Under the pieces are notes generated by a model. That model saw only the letters and a program-made list of their open reading frames with translations. It was not told the DNA's origin and made no database searches. DNA of 64,000 nucleotides. Source: Jaminaea rosea (Eukaryota > Basidiomycota > Exobasidiomycetes > Microstromatales). Location: NCBI RefSeq assembly GCF_003144245.1, contig NW_020289977.1, positions 1,054,001 through 1,118,000 of the forward strand. The letters are read 5' to 3'. Positions 21,528 through 33,959 of the stretch are shown here, in pieces (the first letter of the stretch is position 1; each line of letters begins with the position of its first letter). Made by a program: the position numbers and the translations under genes.

Positions 21528-23030
21528 GGGAGACGGAGAGTATGTGATGTGGTGTTGTTGGTGATCTCACTTTTGATTGGAAGAACGCGCCGGCGATTAG
21601 GCTGGCGAGCTGCGATGTGTTGATGAGGTTGTGAAGTGGAGTTGATGGAGTTCGATTGGACCAGCCAAGTTGTACGTATCAAGGCGAGTACAGTCGACGA
21701 AAGTAGAAGCCGGAAGTCTTGCGTGATATCGAGCAGCTGATGACAGGAGGGACGTGGGGATGGGGAAGAAGGGGAGCGAGCGCGATCCAGAGGAAAGCGG
21801 GGGAGCGGCCGCTGAGGGGTGTTGGGTTGTCGTGACGATGGGTGACGGCGAGAACGGTCGTTGCACGGACGCTACACAACTCGTTGCTTCACTTGCGTTT
21901 GATGACTACGAGTCGTTCAAAGCAATGTGACACGAGAAGATCAAGGGGGGCCGAAACGGGAGTCGTTGAGTTGGTCGTCGTGATCGTCAATGGGAAAAGA
22001 GGGTGAGAGGGAGGGGAGGAAGGGAAGATCCAGGACCTGAGTTTGGCGCAAGCGGCAGCCCAGGCGGCGCGGGCGGTGAGGGGTTGGCCTGAGAGAGGAG
22101 GCCGATCAAGGCTCGGGGCGGCGGGCAGGCAGTCCCCTCTCGCTCTCGGCGATGATCACGACGATGCGCACCGAGAGGCACAGGAGCAGAGGTCTTCGCG
22201 GGCTAGGAGCTGCAGGGGGTTGGAAGACGGCACCAGACCACAGGACCGATAGCCAACGACCGCACAAGCCAGGCCTAATTCAAGAAAGAGGACAAGGCGG
22301 CGCCCCGTATGTCATTGGACGCCCTAGGTTGCGCCGCCTTTTTCGTCATTATCCGATGATCAGCGATCATGCCGGCTTGCGTCGATCAGACGAAGACGAT
22401 AATGCGCGCTCAGGGGTATTCAACACATCGTGGGTTAGCGCCTTTGTCGTGGTGAGAAGGGGTGGCAAGGGGTGACGTTAGGGCCAGGCCAGACCGGAGC
22501 AAAGCTTCCTGCCCGCCTTGCGTGTCCAGCCTCCACAGTAGGGCGAAGTGCGGACGCGAGCGTAACGCTGCGTAGCTCGAGATGGCTGCACGAATCGGGA
22601 AATCCACTGCCGTTGCGGCTGCCAAGGCTTGAAAGGCGACGAGTGGCATTCTGTTGAGGATTGATGCCCGCAAGAAGGTAGCTCCACCCACAGCCATCGA
22701 GTGAGCTTGATAGAGAGTCAGAGACATCGGTCCCACTGCTTGTCTCTCGCGCAAGTCTCATTCTCGGGACAGGCATGCACTCGTCACGCCAGATTCGAGC
22801 TGTCATGCTTTGTTCTCCAGCTTCAGACACAGAGCTACGAACCGATTCAATCGATGCGAAAGATCGCATCGCTCGTGCCTTGTGAGTGAGTTAGCCAAGC
22901 CCCGTAGCTGAAGGCATTCCCACGTGGTTCCCATTCCTGCTTCCGTCCGCTCGTCTCCACCATTGCAAGATCGTCGGCCCCGCCTCCTTCCCGCCACTTC
23001 CTCACGACCTCACCGCCAACCTCGAACACA
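21528..23030. promoter_or_regulatory. Divergent intergenic region between the bZIP gene and COX19
   Basis: About 1.5 kb between two divergent start codons, long for this window. The bZIP side (21528-21900) is purine-rich on the plus strand. I recognise no gene or specific site. A long leader for the bZIP transcript is possible. Confidence 0.35.
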
Positions 23031-23468
23031 ATGAGCTTCGGTCGCCCACCCGGCTTCAGCATGTCCACGGTCTTACCGCCGGACCGTGGCTCCTTCCCGC
23101 TTGATCACGAGGGGGAATGCAAGCAGGTCATGACCGAGTATATGCGATGCATGAAGGAGAATCGTCAGGACAACGGGAAATGTAGACACCTCAGTAGAAG
23201 GTATTTGGAGTGTAGGATGGAGAAGTGAGCGCCAGAGAGGACTGCTGAAGCAAGGCTGTGTGAGCGATGCAGCTGACTTTCTGGCCATCTTCGCGCGTGC
23301 AGAGGACTAATGGAGAAGGACGAGATGAAAAATCTGGGCTTCCAAGGGAACGAGGAACCTGCTAGCGTCAAGGCGGCGCAGGCAGCTGCGCAGGCATCGG
23401 CGGCATCGTCCGGATCGTACTCATCACAGACGCCACCGCCACCGCAGCAGCAACGGCAGAGAATATGA
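23031..23468 (+). CDS. COX19: Cytochrome c oxidase assembly protein COX19
   Basis: Small twin-CX9C protein of cytosol and intermembrane space needed for copper delivery and redox control in complex IV assembly. Two exons, 23031-23224 and 23303-23468 (intron 78 nt, phase 2), giving 119 residues. The N-terminus (MSFGRPPGFSMSTVLPPDRG, then SFPLDHEGEC) is close to the family consensus. The Cys pairs are EC...RC (C-KQVMTEYMR-C) and KC...EC (C-RHLSRRYLE-C), both CX9C. The junction reads RMEKGLMEKDEMKNLGF, matching the conserved motif after the CHCH domain. The C-terminal tail is Ala-, Ser-, Pro- and Gln-rich and not conserved. Confidence 0.95.
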
Positions 23469-23698
23469 AACTAAACAATGATGAGCTCATGACAGACTGA
23501 AGCGGGGGTGATCGAGTGAGAGGCGTAGCAAGCTGACTCACGCTCACGCTCAGGCGATGGGAGTGACAATGAGTAGAAGTACACATAAAGGGAGAGAGGC
23601 TCACATATGCTAGACCGGGAGCAGAGCTCTCAAGTAGAGGGCGTATCGGTACCAAAATTGAGCAGTCGCGCCACCCTCCCTCATCCGGCGATGCCACG

Positions 23699-26600
23699 TC
23701 AATCGAATGCGCTCAACAGCCAGAGCTCCAAATCTAAGAATCCTTTCCCGGGCACCTTGACCAGCACCTTCCTCTGTACGCCGCCACTCTGCCCAAAAGA
23801 AGTGGAAGCGCGATGCAGCTCCAACAGCTTACACATAGCTGCTGGCCCGCCACCAAACGAGTAGCGACACCTCACCTCCTTGCCCGGCCCAGTCTCCGTC
23901 TTCACTCCCCGTGGGAGATGCTCGTCCAACCGGGTGAGAGGCACGCCCAGGGCATTGGTGACCGTACTGACGGCCACGTCCAGCGCATCATTGGGATTTG
24001 GCCTGTACGCGGCCGCGTTGGGCGCAATGGCGGAGAAGGATGAATGGCCGGAGCGCTCAGAGAAGGTCGGGGTTGCAGCGCCGTCCCTCACGCTCCCCGC
24101 GGGCGTCATTCCTGATGCACTACGCGGTACGCCTGAGAGACGGTTGCTTGCAGTGCGGGCTGTTCGATAGTTGGCAACCGAGGACGAGACTCCGCCTCCC
24201 ACCGATTGGGCGTAGATGCTGCGGGTGGATGTGGCGCCAGAGTCGCCGCTGGCACCTAGGACGCTGAGTGGGCGAGCATGGGGGATCTTCGCAAGGGCAG
24301 ACGCGCTCAATGGCGTTGTACGGCCAGTGCCAGTGCTCGTGCTGCTGTACCTGCTGCCACTGGTCGACGAGGAGAGGATGCTCGACGCGGGAGAGCGAGG
24401 ATTGGAGCGCGTGGTTGGTGGTCTACTCGCAACGGACGACGCCCCAGCAGGCATAGCGGACACTCTGCGGCCAGCCGCCGAAGTCGATGCAGCCCCCGTC
24501 GACGGCTTCGAGTACACACTCAAGCGCTGCACCCTCGCCGCCATTATGGGTTCAGGGGTCTGCATAGTCGATCGACTCGCGCCACCAAATCTCCGCGGCG
24601 TGCCCATTCCAGCGGCGCTGGAAGCTTGCGAAAGCGAAGATCCTGGTCGGTCGTACACCTCGCTACCCCCAGCAGACGAAGGGAATGAGAAAGTCGGGAT
24701 ACGACTCTGCCTCCTTGCTGCTTTGAGGTCTGGATCGACGTGCGTCGTAGCAGACGAAGGCGGGCGATAGTGCGCGGGAGTGTAGTTGCCTGAAGCTGAG
24801 CCCGGCCGGCTTCTGGCCATGGAGAGGGTCTCCATCGATTCATCGCCGATGCCGTTGCTTTCGTAGCTACCGCCGCCAGCGCTAGCGCCGCCCAGGACGC
24901 GCGACGCCCGTTTCTCTGCGAGTGGCGATGCTCCAAGCGCTGAGGCTGGCCGAGTGTATCGAGCTTCTTGCGCAGCCACAGGCGGCTCGGAGCCTGCTCT
25001 GAGCGTGCGAGGAGGGACGCCGCGTTGCGGTGTGATGCGGGTACTGCTGCTACTGCCGGCACTGATGGTGCTGTCCATCGAGTTGAGCGGGGTAAGCCCT
25101 TCATCTTTCGACCTGAAGCGGAAGCTCGAAGGAGGGCGAGAGGTGAGGGTGTGCGAGACCCGCTTGGCTGGCGAGGCTTGCGAGTCCGGCAGAACAGAGT
25201 TCCTACTCAATGGACTGGAACGAAAAGAGGGGTCTGTCGTGCCCGCTGTCTGCCTGAGCACGCCGGGGCTGCGCTCTGCTGATCGCAGCAATCTTGGCTC
25301 GGGCGAGACGCTGGCTGATGCTGAGCGATTGTGGCGACTTGGCGGGGTTTGAGCTGGTCTTAAATTGAGCAGAGAAGAGGCAGAGGGACTTGAAGTCATC
25401 CCGCTGCGCATGGGCGATCCCGTTGTTGGTGGCGTACCCGCTGCGGCTGCCGCCGATACCAGTCGGCGTGTGCTCTTGAGCGGCTTAGGTGGCGCTGGAG
25501 GGGACAGAGGCGGAGTCGCGTTGGGACCCAAAGCTGGCGTACGCATCCTGCTCTTTGAGGGGAGCCCAGGCGTGAGCCTGCTTTGCGCTGAGGAGCTGAC
25601 CCCAGACTTGGCCGGCGTAGAAGGAGACGACAGCTGCGGGCTCGACTGTGAGACCACCAAGCCTCCATCTGCGCCGCCTCTCCCAATCATGGCTGTCTCT
25701 ATCCTCTTGAGCTCTCGATCCATCCTGGAGCTCTTCTGTCGCAGCATTGACCATCTCGTCTTGAGCTCGGCAAACTTGCGCAATAGCATGCCGTGGCTCG
25801 TGGCGCGTTCTTTGAGACTGCGCTCGAAGGCGGCGAATGTCTGCTCGATGGCAGGGTAGTAGTAGTTGCGCTTCGTCTTGAGCGTCTTCTTGACGGCATC
25901 TAGACGTTGCACGATCTCGTGTGACTCCTCGTCATCACGGCCGCCTTTTGCACTGCGATGGTCCTCGACGAACTTGGCTGCCAATGCAACCGCCTTCTCC
26001 AGGCTGTCCATCAGGCCCTCTGCCTGAGTGCTGGCCGAGTTGAAATGGCTCATGTACTTGTCATCGCGCAGCTCCTTCTTGAATGTCTCGACCTCGTCTT
26101 GTACAGCGTCCCAGTTGCGGGCCAGTGCTTGGTACTGCTGCTTGTGGCTACGTTGACCAAGTGTCACGCCCGGCAGAGCGAAGTCATCGTCATCATCGCT
26201 GTCGCTGCCAATGCCGCCCTCTGAGTCATGATGGCTGATGACCGTCGTATCACCTGTGGCCTCCTCGTCGGCGCGCACGGCTACCTGTAGCTGCTGCACG
26301 ATACGGGAGATGGTCTCGAGCTGGTCGTCGATGCGAATGACTGCCAACTGCATTTCATCATTCGTGGGCTGCTGGCTGCTATGCCTCTTCTCCTCGAGCT
26401 CGAAGAGCGTGCTGCGGACGCTCGTAATCTCTGAAGTTGCTGTGGCAATCTCATGCGCAAGGTCGATGCCATGCTGCGTCCCGCCGAGAGGCGAAGGGCT
26501 GCGACGAGGTGACCGAGAAGGCCCGGGCTTAGTGTCCTCGGTCAGGCTCAGATTTTGGATGGAATCAGCGAGGTCTGCTGTTGAGGCAGCGAGTGGAAGG

Positions 26601-26842
26601 CCGTCTGCTGTAGCTGATCCTTCCGGAAAGTATGACGATGCTCTATTGGGGGTCATGGAGGCAACGGGGCTCGAGGCGATGGCGATGGGGCTGGTTGGAG
26701 AGGAAGAGGAGAGGTCGCTGAGGCCTGCGGATGTTGACCTAGGTGAGTGGGGATATCGTAACAGTTAGCCGACGAGGGGCACGAAGCTGAGAGTGCACTC
26801 AAGGACTTACCTGGGCAGTCGCTTTGATGGAGTCAACGACAT
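23699..26842 (-). CDS. Microtubule-associated protein with Kar9-like N-terminus, SxIP motif and GAR domain
   Basis: Two exons on the minus strand, 26842-26811 and 26738-23699 (intron 72 nt, phase 2), giving 1,023 residues. The short first exon encodes MSLTPSKRLP. The N-terminal third is mainly helical and charged (for example LARNWDAVQDEVETFKKELR and RNYYYPAIEQTFAAFERSLK), in the manner of Kar9-family spectrin-like helices. The middle is Ser/Pro/Arg-rich and basic, suited to microtubule binding, and contains SRIP at residues 689-692 (24695-24706), an SxIP motif of the kind that binds EB1/Bim1. The last 75 residues form a GAR (Gas2-related) domain: PGKEVRCRYSFGG and KVLVKVPGKGFLDLELWLL. A role in spindle orientation or microtubule-actin linkage follows from Kar9 and GAR family knowledge. 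GAR is firm; Kar9 homology is tentative. Confidence 0.78.
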
Positions 26843-27229
26843 GGAAGGTGGAGAAGTAGGCCCGGCATTGTCATGAGGCCATCGTGCCAGGACCGAAGGA
26901 GACGAGCGCGACGTGACGGGAGAAGGTGATGGCGCTGCCGCTGTCATGCCAGGCCCAGTGGCTGGAGCACTCGATGTGGTTGAGTTGGCGACTCAGAGAT
27001 GGATCCTGAGTGGGAGCAAAGAGGTTGGGAAGCAGGCCGTGATCATCGTCGTGGACATGCAGCCGTACACGGGCCAACTCGACTCAACTCGACCCGCTCT
27101 CGACCCGCTCCCGTCTGCACTTGGAGGCGGACAAACCAAAGGCGGCGGCAGCAGGCGCGACGCGTTGAGAATTCGGCCTCTTGTCTTTCGAACCAACACC
27201 GGGTGTATTCCTCATCATCATCATCACGG
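26843..27229. promoter_or_regulatory. Divergent promoter region between the GAR-domain gene and PIF1
   Basis: About 390 bp between divergent start codons. A CGACTCAACTCGACCCGCTCTCGACCCGCTC stretch of short imperfect repeats lies near 27079-27112. No specific site recognised. Confidence 0.35.
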
Positions 27230-29760
27230 ATGTCGGCCAGCATACAGCCTCGCTCGGGGCTCAATGCGCTCAAGAGGTCATGGTCAGGTAGCTCGCATGA
27301 TCTTGGGGACGACGGGCGAGACGATGATGTCAAGGTGGCGCCAACCAAGGCTCAGAGAAAGCTCGACGAACGGGCCCGCGAACGCACCTCGACGAGTAGC
27401 AGCCAAACCGAGTATATCGAAGGTTGGGAGCCGACACCACCTGAAAAGCAGAGAGCTGCTCGTCAGATGCTCTACGATATCGATGGGAACGCTCGACGAG
27501 GGCATGGTGAGCAAGCAATCTGAGTATATGCGGTTTGTTACTGAATTCACCGCAATGTCCCGCCACTCCTTGCAGGCTATCCCAACGCTCTGAAGCCCAT
27601 GAAACCTGATCCTTTCCCTTCTGAGAAGCCCTTTCCATCCCAGCATTCATCCTCATCATCACAGCTCTCTGGCGTGCGAGTCTCTGGCCTGTCTCGTGGC
27701 CTCGCTCGCTCTCCAAGCTTCAACGAATCTCGTCACTCGGATTCCCCTCCGTCCCCTCCCAAGCCAAGTAAGGGCAGCAGCATGGCAGAACGCAGTATCT
27801 CATCAGCATCTTCCACCTCTGAAGCCGCAAAGACTCGCCAGCTTCCGGCAGACTTTGCTGCACCCCAGTTTAGACCTGCCTCCAAGGCCGAGCTCCTCGC
27901 CCAGCGTCAACGCAAGGAAATCGAGCGACAGCAGGCAGAGAGTGGCTCGTCAAAGACTGTCTCCAAGGAGGAGAAGGACGTCACGGTACCAAGCATGTTC
28001 ATGCTGAGCCAACAGCAGCGCTACGTCCACGACCTCGTCTGCCAACAGGGTAAGAGCGTCTTTTTCACCGGGTCGGCAGGTACGGGCAAGTCAGTCCTAC
28101 TCCGCGAGATCATCAAGGTCCTCAAAAAAAAGTACGAGAAGAGACAAGACTGTGTCGCTGTCACTGCATCGACGGGCATTGCGGCGTGCAACATAGGCGG
28201 TGTAACGCTGCATAGCTTTGCAGGCATTGGCTTGGGACTGGAGGATGTGCCTACGCTCGTACGCAAGATTCGCCGCAATCGAAAGGCGGTGGGGAGGTGG
28301 GCGAGGACCCAAGTCCTCATCATTGACGAAGGTGAGTAGGTGCGGCCAATCCAGAGGGCTTTCGAGAGGTGGACAGGGTACTGACGCCGTCTCTTTGCCC
28401 ACAGTCTCTATGGTAGAACCCGACCTTCTCGACAAGCTCGATGGCGTAGCTCGTGCCCTGCGCAAGACGCCCAGCAAGCCATTTGGCGGTATCCAGATCA
28501 TCATCACAGGCGACTTCTTCCAGCTGCCTCCAGTCATGAAGAATACAGGCACGCGCTTCGCTTTCGAGGCAAAGATGTGGGACGAGGCGCTCTCTCACAA
28601 GGTCAACTTGACGCAGGTCTTCCGTCAGAAAGATCAGACTTTCGTCAGGATGCTCAATGAGATGCGCATGGGGACCTTGAGCAAGGACTCGGTCGAGCGT
28701 GAGTGTGCGATGAGCTGCGCAAGCTCAGACTGAGATGCTGACAATGTTGATCACCCTCTCTTGCGCGCCCGCAGGCTTCCGCAGCCTCAATCGCCCTCCA
28801 AAGGCAGCCCTCGACGTCACGCCCACCGAACTGTTCCCGCATCGTGAAGACGTCGACAAGGCGAACAAGGAGCGACTCATCCAGATCAAGGGCTTCGGGC
28901 AGAGCTACGAGGCCCGCGACACTGGTCAATTGCCCCCTGACCAGCTCGAGAAGGTCCTTTCGCAGTTCATGGCGCCGCCCAAAATCTTCCTCAAGAAGGA
29001 GGCCCAAGTAATGCTGATCAAGAATATGGACGAAACGCTGGTCAATGGTTCGACGGGAGTTGTCAAGGGTGAGCAGCGCGTATGAGCGTGGAGAGATCGA
29101 GTTTGCCTCTACTAAGCATCACTTCTGTCCGATCTCTTGCGCGCAGGCTTTCTGACCCTCCACGAGTTTAGTCTGGCCAAGCAAGCCCTCCCAAATCTGT
29201 ACGAGGACAAGTATCTCGATCAACTTGGCGACCTCCAAAAGCAGTGGACCATGCGCGAGCAGAGCCCCGAAAAGGGTGCAATTGCATCCCTCAGTGCTCC
29301 TGGCGGTAACGGCGGTGGAAGCGGTCGCAGCACTCCTGAGCCTGGCGCAGCTGGCGCAGGCAGGAAAGGCGCCGCAGCCAACTCGACTGCTGCCAAGCAG
29401 AAATGGCCTCTGGTCCGCTTCCCTCTGCCGAACGGCAATGGGGTTCGTACGGAGCTGATCCAGACGGAGACGTGGAAGAACGAGCTGCCCAACGGGGAGA
29501 TCCAAGCACAACGCTCTCAACTACCCTTGATCCTCGCGTGGGCCATGTCCATTCACAAGAGTCAGGGTCAGACCATCCCTTGCTGTAAGATCGATCTGGG
29601 CAGGGTCTTCGAACGCGGCCAGGCTTATGTGGCCCTGAGTCGTGCGACTAGCTTGGAGGGACTGCAAGTCTGTCGCTTTGACCCCAAGAAGGTCATGGCT
29701 CATCCGAGGGTCATTGAGTGGAGCAAAGGGTTGGCAACTATGGGTGTGCCGGGAACGTAG
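27230..29760 (+). CDS. PIF1: ATP-dependent DNA helicase PIF1
   Basis: Superfamily 1B 5'-to-3' helicase for telomere, G-quadruplex, replication fork and mitochondrial DNA maintenance. Five exons, 27230-27506, 27576-28331, 28405-28698, 28775-29068 and 29147-29760. All four introns are in phase 1, 68-78 nt long, and the spliced protein is 744 residues. Motifs in order: a Ser/Pro-rich N-terminus, Walker A GSAGTGKS at residues 258-265, motif Ia ([14 protein letters not shown]), Walker B IIDEVSM across the second junction, GDFFQLPPV (motif III), LTQVFRQKD (motif IV), and SIHKSQGQT followed by [13 protein letters not shown] (motifs V and VI). A Gly/Ala-rich insert of about 40 residues lies in the last exon. 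A mitochondrial presequence is not evident. It is more like Pif1/Rrm3 than Helitron-encoded helicases, because no Rep or replication-initiator part is linked to it. Confidence 0.95.
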
Positions 29761-30160
29761 CGCGGGCGTGGGGAGGAGACTGTGGCGTCGATGTAGGAGG
29801 GAAGCGGCCAACATCATTGGCTGCATCAATCGCATCGTACAGTAGCATATCTTTCAACGGTGTGCGGTTGATTCTTCTTCTTCATTGGGTGTGTTGAAAC
29901 GATGGTACAAATGATATGATGGGGCGGTGCGAGAATACGGAGCAAGAGGGAAAAAGGGGGATTGCGCCGCGTTGAGCGTGCTGCTGGGTGATCTACGGTG
30001 ACTACAAAGGGGTGGTACGGGAGAGAGAAGAGAAGATCGAGGGAGTAAAGCTGGGTACTGGCTCGCGCCGTTCCGTGGCGAGTCCGTCATGTATGCGCTT
30101 GCTTTGGATCGAGACCGAGGGTTGAGAATCATAAGCAGCCTATGAGACATCGTCATTGCC
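29761..30160. other. Convergent 3' intergenic region, PIF1 and GCV2
   Basis: About 400 bp between two facing stop codons. Contains AT-richer sequence around 29840-29920. No gene seen. Confidence 0.45.
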
Positions 30161-33100
30161 TCACGGTCGCTTCGTCGCGCTGCCCTCTTCCTGCTCAGCA
30201 TACTGCGCCACATCTCCGCACTCGCAGACCAAGTTCTGATCTCCATGCACATCGTCCAATCTTCCTGCTGCGGGCCAGAACTTGTTCCTCCTGAGACCCT
30301 CGACAGGGTACGCGGCCAGGCTGCGCGCGTAGCTCCTGTCCCAGTCGTCGCTGCTGACCACCGCTGCCGTGTGAGGGGCGCGCTTGAGGACATTGTCCTT
30401 TGCGTGGGACTTGCCGTCCACAATATCCTGGATCTCGTGACGGATGGAAATCATCGCTTCAACGAAACGGTCCATCTCTTCACGGGATTCGGACTCGGTG
30501 GGCTCGACGAGCAGGCCGGTGCTGATGGGCCAGGAGCAGGTGGGAGCATGGAAACCGTAGTCGCTCAGGCGCTTAGCTACATCGCTGACGGAGACGTGGT
30601 CGCTGAAAGGCGCGAGGTCCAGCAGAAACTCGTGCGCGACAAGGTTGCGCTCGTTCTTGTAGCGCAACTTGTAGTGCGGTGCGAGGCGGGCGGCCATGTA
30701 GTTTGCTGCAAGCAGGGCTACCGCGCTTGATTGGCGCAAGCCAGACCAGCCTAGCTGCTTGATGTACGCCCATGAGATTGTAAGGATCGAGGCGGAGCCA
30801 AAGGGAGCAGCGCTGATGGGGTCGATGGCCTGCTCTCCTCCCGTGGAGGCCAAGGGGTGTCCGGGGAGGTACGGAGCGAGATGCTCCGCACAGCAGATTG
30901 GCCCAATGCCCGGTCCACCACCACCGTGAGGGATGGAGAAGGTCTTGTGCAGGTTAAGGTGCGTAACATCCGCGCCAATGATTGCAGGATTTGTCAATCC
31001 TACTTGCGCCTGAAGATTTGCCCCATCCATATACACCTGCCCGCCGTGCTTGTGGATGATCTCACAGGCGTCTTGGATACCGGATTCAAAGACACCGTAC
31101 GTCGAGGGGTACGTGACCATGAAGGCTGCCAAGTTCTCACTGTGCTTCTCGGCCTTTTCGCGAAGGTCATCGAGGTCGAGCGTCCCATCCTGCTGATTCT
31201 TGATAGCTACCACCCTCATGCCTGCCATGATGGCCGACGCTGGGTTCGTCCCATGCGCCGAGCCCGGGATGAGGCAGACGTCGCGCTTCTTTTGGCCCTT
31301 GGCGTCCAGGTAGGCGCGGATCACGGAGAGGCCTGCGAACTCGCCTTGGGCACCAGAGTTGGGTTGAAGAGACACAGCAGGGAAGCCGGTGATGGTGCAG
31401 AGGTCCTTGGAGAGCTCGCGGATGAGCACATCGTAGCCGCGTGCTTGCTCTTCGGGGGCGAAAGGGTGCAAGGCGCCATACTCTGCTTTGGAGAGGAGGG
31501 CCATTGAACTGGTGGCGTTGAGCTTCATTGTGCAGCTACCAAGGGGAATCATGGCGTGGACAAGGGAAAGGTCCTTGGCTTGCAGCGAGTGAATGTATCG
31601 CAGCATCTGGGTCTCGGAACGATGCGAGGAGAATACGGGCTGGGTGAGGTAGGAGCTGGTGCGATCGAAGGAGTCCGAGGCGATGCGCAGGGCGTCCAGA
31701 CTCGAGGAGTCGAGGGAGAGCTCGTTGCCGATGCGTACGAGGTCGTCCGCCTTGTAGCTGTCAGCGCCGTCCTTGACAATGCGTGAGAAGACGTTGAGGA
31801 GGTTTGTGAGGTCTTCGATCGTGACCGTCTCGTCTAGCGTAATGCCGACGCGCGTGTCTGAGATACGGCGCAGGTTGATGCGCGCATTCGCCGCCTCGGT
31901 GTGAACGCGTACGGCGCCAATCCCAGCTTTGGCCAGGTCGATGGTAAGCGTGTCGAAGAAGGCGCCATCCTTGTTGATGACTCGCAGGCCCAGCTTCTCA
32001 ACCTCGTGCTTGACCACGCACGTCAGGGCATGCACCTTGGCAGCGATACGACGCAAACCCTGTGGTCCATGATAGACGGCGTACATTGCGCTCATGTTAG
32101 CAAGCAAGGCCTGCGCTGTGCAGATGTTGGACGTGGCCTTCTCTCGTCGAATGTGCTGCTCTCGCGTTTGCAGCGCCAAGCGGTAAGCAGCGTTGCCCTG
32201 TTGATCTTTGCTGAGCCCAACAAGTCGACCAGGGATCTTGCGCTTCAGCTTGTCCGAGACGGCAAAGAAGGCTGCGTGAGGCCCACCGTACCCTGGGGGT
32301 ACGCCGAAGCGGGCACTGTTGCCCAGGGCGATGTCTGCTCCCCACTCTCCGGGAGGCTTAATCATGGTGAGAGCAAGGAGATCCGTTGCGGCTACAACGA
32401 GACCGCCTGCCTCCTTGACATCCTTGGCGAGGGGAGCCCAGTCGTGCAGCCTGCCGTCGACGTCTGGGTATTGGACGAGGGCGCCGATAATGTCGTCGCG
32501 CTTGACGTCGTCCTCCGCGGGAAGGCCTTGAGTGCGCAGGTCAGAGACGACGACGCTGATGCCAAAGCCCTTGGCGCGCTGTCTGAGAACGGCAATCGTC
32601 TGAGGCAGAACGGAACGGTCGACGAGGAACGTCTTGCGCTTACTGCGGGCTTGACCGTACGCCAAGATCATGGCCTCTGCAGCTGCCGTACCCTCGTCGA
32701 GGAGAGAGGCATTGGCAATGTCGAGGGCAGTGAGTGACTTGACCATCGTCTGGAAGTTGATGAGCGACTCGAGGCGACCCTGAGAGATTTCGGGTTGATA
32801 GGGAGTGTAGCTCGTGTACCAAGCCGGGTTCTCGAGAACGTTTCGCAGGATGACCTGAGGGACCAGCGTGTTGTGATAGCCCATGCCAATGAGCGACTTG
32901 TATACTCTGCGCGACGATGGGACAGGAGGGCGTCAGCGCCCCGATGAATGCAAGACTACCCACCTTGCCTCGAGCCCACTCACTGGTTCATCGAAGCAAT
33001 CTCCTCGCCTCTACGTAGCAGCTCGCTCTCAGCCAGCGGTCGAATGACTTGCGGGTCGACTGAGCTCTCCTCGAGCCTGATATGCGGTGGTACTGCGTCT

Positions 33101-33459
33101 GCGATGAACTCGTCGAGGGTCTTGTACCCGACCGTCTGTAGCATCTCTGGCACATCGCTGGCTCGTGGTCCAATGTGGCGCTCCTCGAACGTGTCGAGTG
33201 GTGCAAAGACCGATGAGGCTACGTGAGGTGCTCCAAAGGCAGGACGGGCCTCCAGAGAGGTTGAGGTGGATGCTGATGCCTGAGCAGCATTGCTGTTGCT
33301 GGTGCAGGCGCGCCTGCTGGCCGATACGAGGCGATGCGGGGTCGCTGCCAGAGTCCTTCGCGTCAGCAGCTGCGAGGATGAGGGGGAAGCCACAGCCAAG
33401 CTGCGAGCCCTAACGAGCGGCCTCATTGCTACTGCTGAGCGCGCCGTGAGGAGCGTCAT
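30161..33459 (-). CDS. GCV2: Mitochondrial glycine dehydrogenase (decarboxylating), P protein
   Basis: PLP enzyme of the glycine cleavage complex; it decarboxylates glycine and passes aminomethyl to the lipoyl H protein, feeding one-carbon units to folate. Two exons on the minus strand, 33459-32984 and 32906-30161 (intron 77 nt, phase 2), giving 1,073 residues. An Arg/Ser/Ala-rich presequence of about 75 residues precedes the conserved start of the mature protein (FEERHIGPRASDVPEML). The junction reads YKSLIGMGYHNT, and YTPYQPEISQGRLESLINFQ follows. The PLP-binding Lys is Lys813 in HLNLHKTFSIPHGGGGPGIG. The C-terminal pattern (CSWPISTGLLVEPTESES, ELDRF-like helix) is complete. The ATG at 33459 gives the best targeting peptide. 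Confidence 0.96.
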
Positions 33460-33959
33460 TGTGAGCGCCGTGATGGGATGATGATGAGGAAGGAAGATGA
33501 GGAACGAGGTCACACCTCCCTCCTATCATGCAAAGCACGCCTCGGAGCTGCACTGCACCTTTCGGGATGAAATGGGCGCGGGCGCGGGCGCGAGATCTGG
33601 CTCAACCGGCTCGACAGCCTTGTCACGCTCTCTCCCACCCGCTTCGCCCTGACGCCGACACGCCCGCTCGCTCGCGAATCTATCTGAGCGAGACGAAGAC
33701 GAAGCGGAACGGGGAGGCAAGCTTGGTCAGCCGAGTCTGTTGGGCCAAAAAGTTGGTCCGTCTTGCCGATGAGCGAGCGACTTACGACGAGATTGTCGTC
33801 CATCCTTCCCGCCGCCGCAACTGCTCCGCCAACAGCCAACTTGCACCCTGGCCCGCCGCCCCCTTCACGCCTCAATGCACTCGAATAGACGACAGCGCTG
33901 CGTCTCATAGCATCAGCAGCAACCTTGGCATCGCCGCCAATCCTCCCGGGCGCAGCGGG
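33460..33959. promoter_or_regulatory. Divergent intergenic region, GCV2 and ketopantoate reductase
   Basis: About 500 bp between divergent start codons. The plus-strand frame of the downstream gene is open through most of it (from 33528), so a longer N-terminus cannot be excluded, but that stretch has no conserved features. Confidence 0.4.

Noticed and set aside
27230-29760. Helitron-type helicase instead of host PIF1
   Set aside because: No Rep domain, no terminal structures, five exons with uniform phase-1 introns, and a normal single-copy setting next to host genes.
31901-32737. 278-codon plus-strand frame inside GCV2
   Set aside because: Antisense shadow of a highly conserved enzyme.
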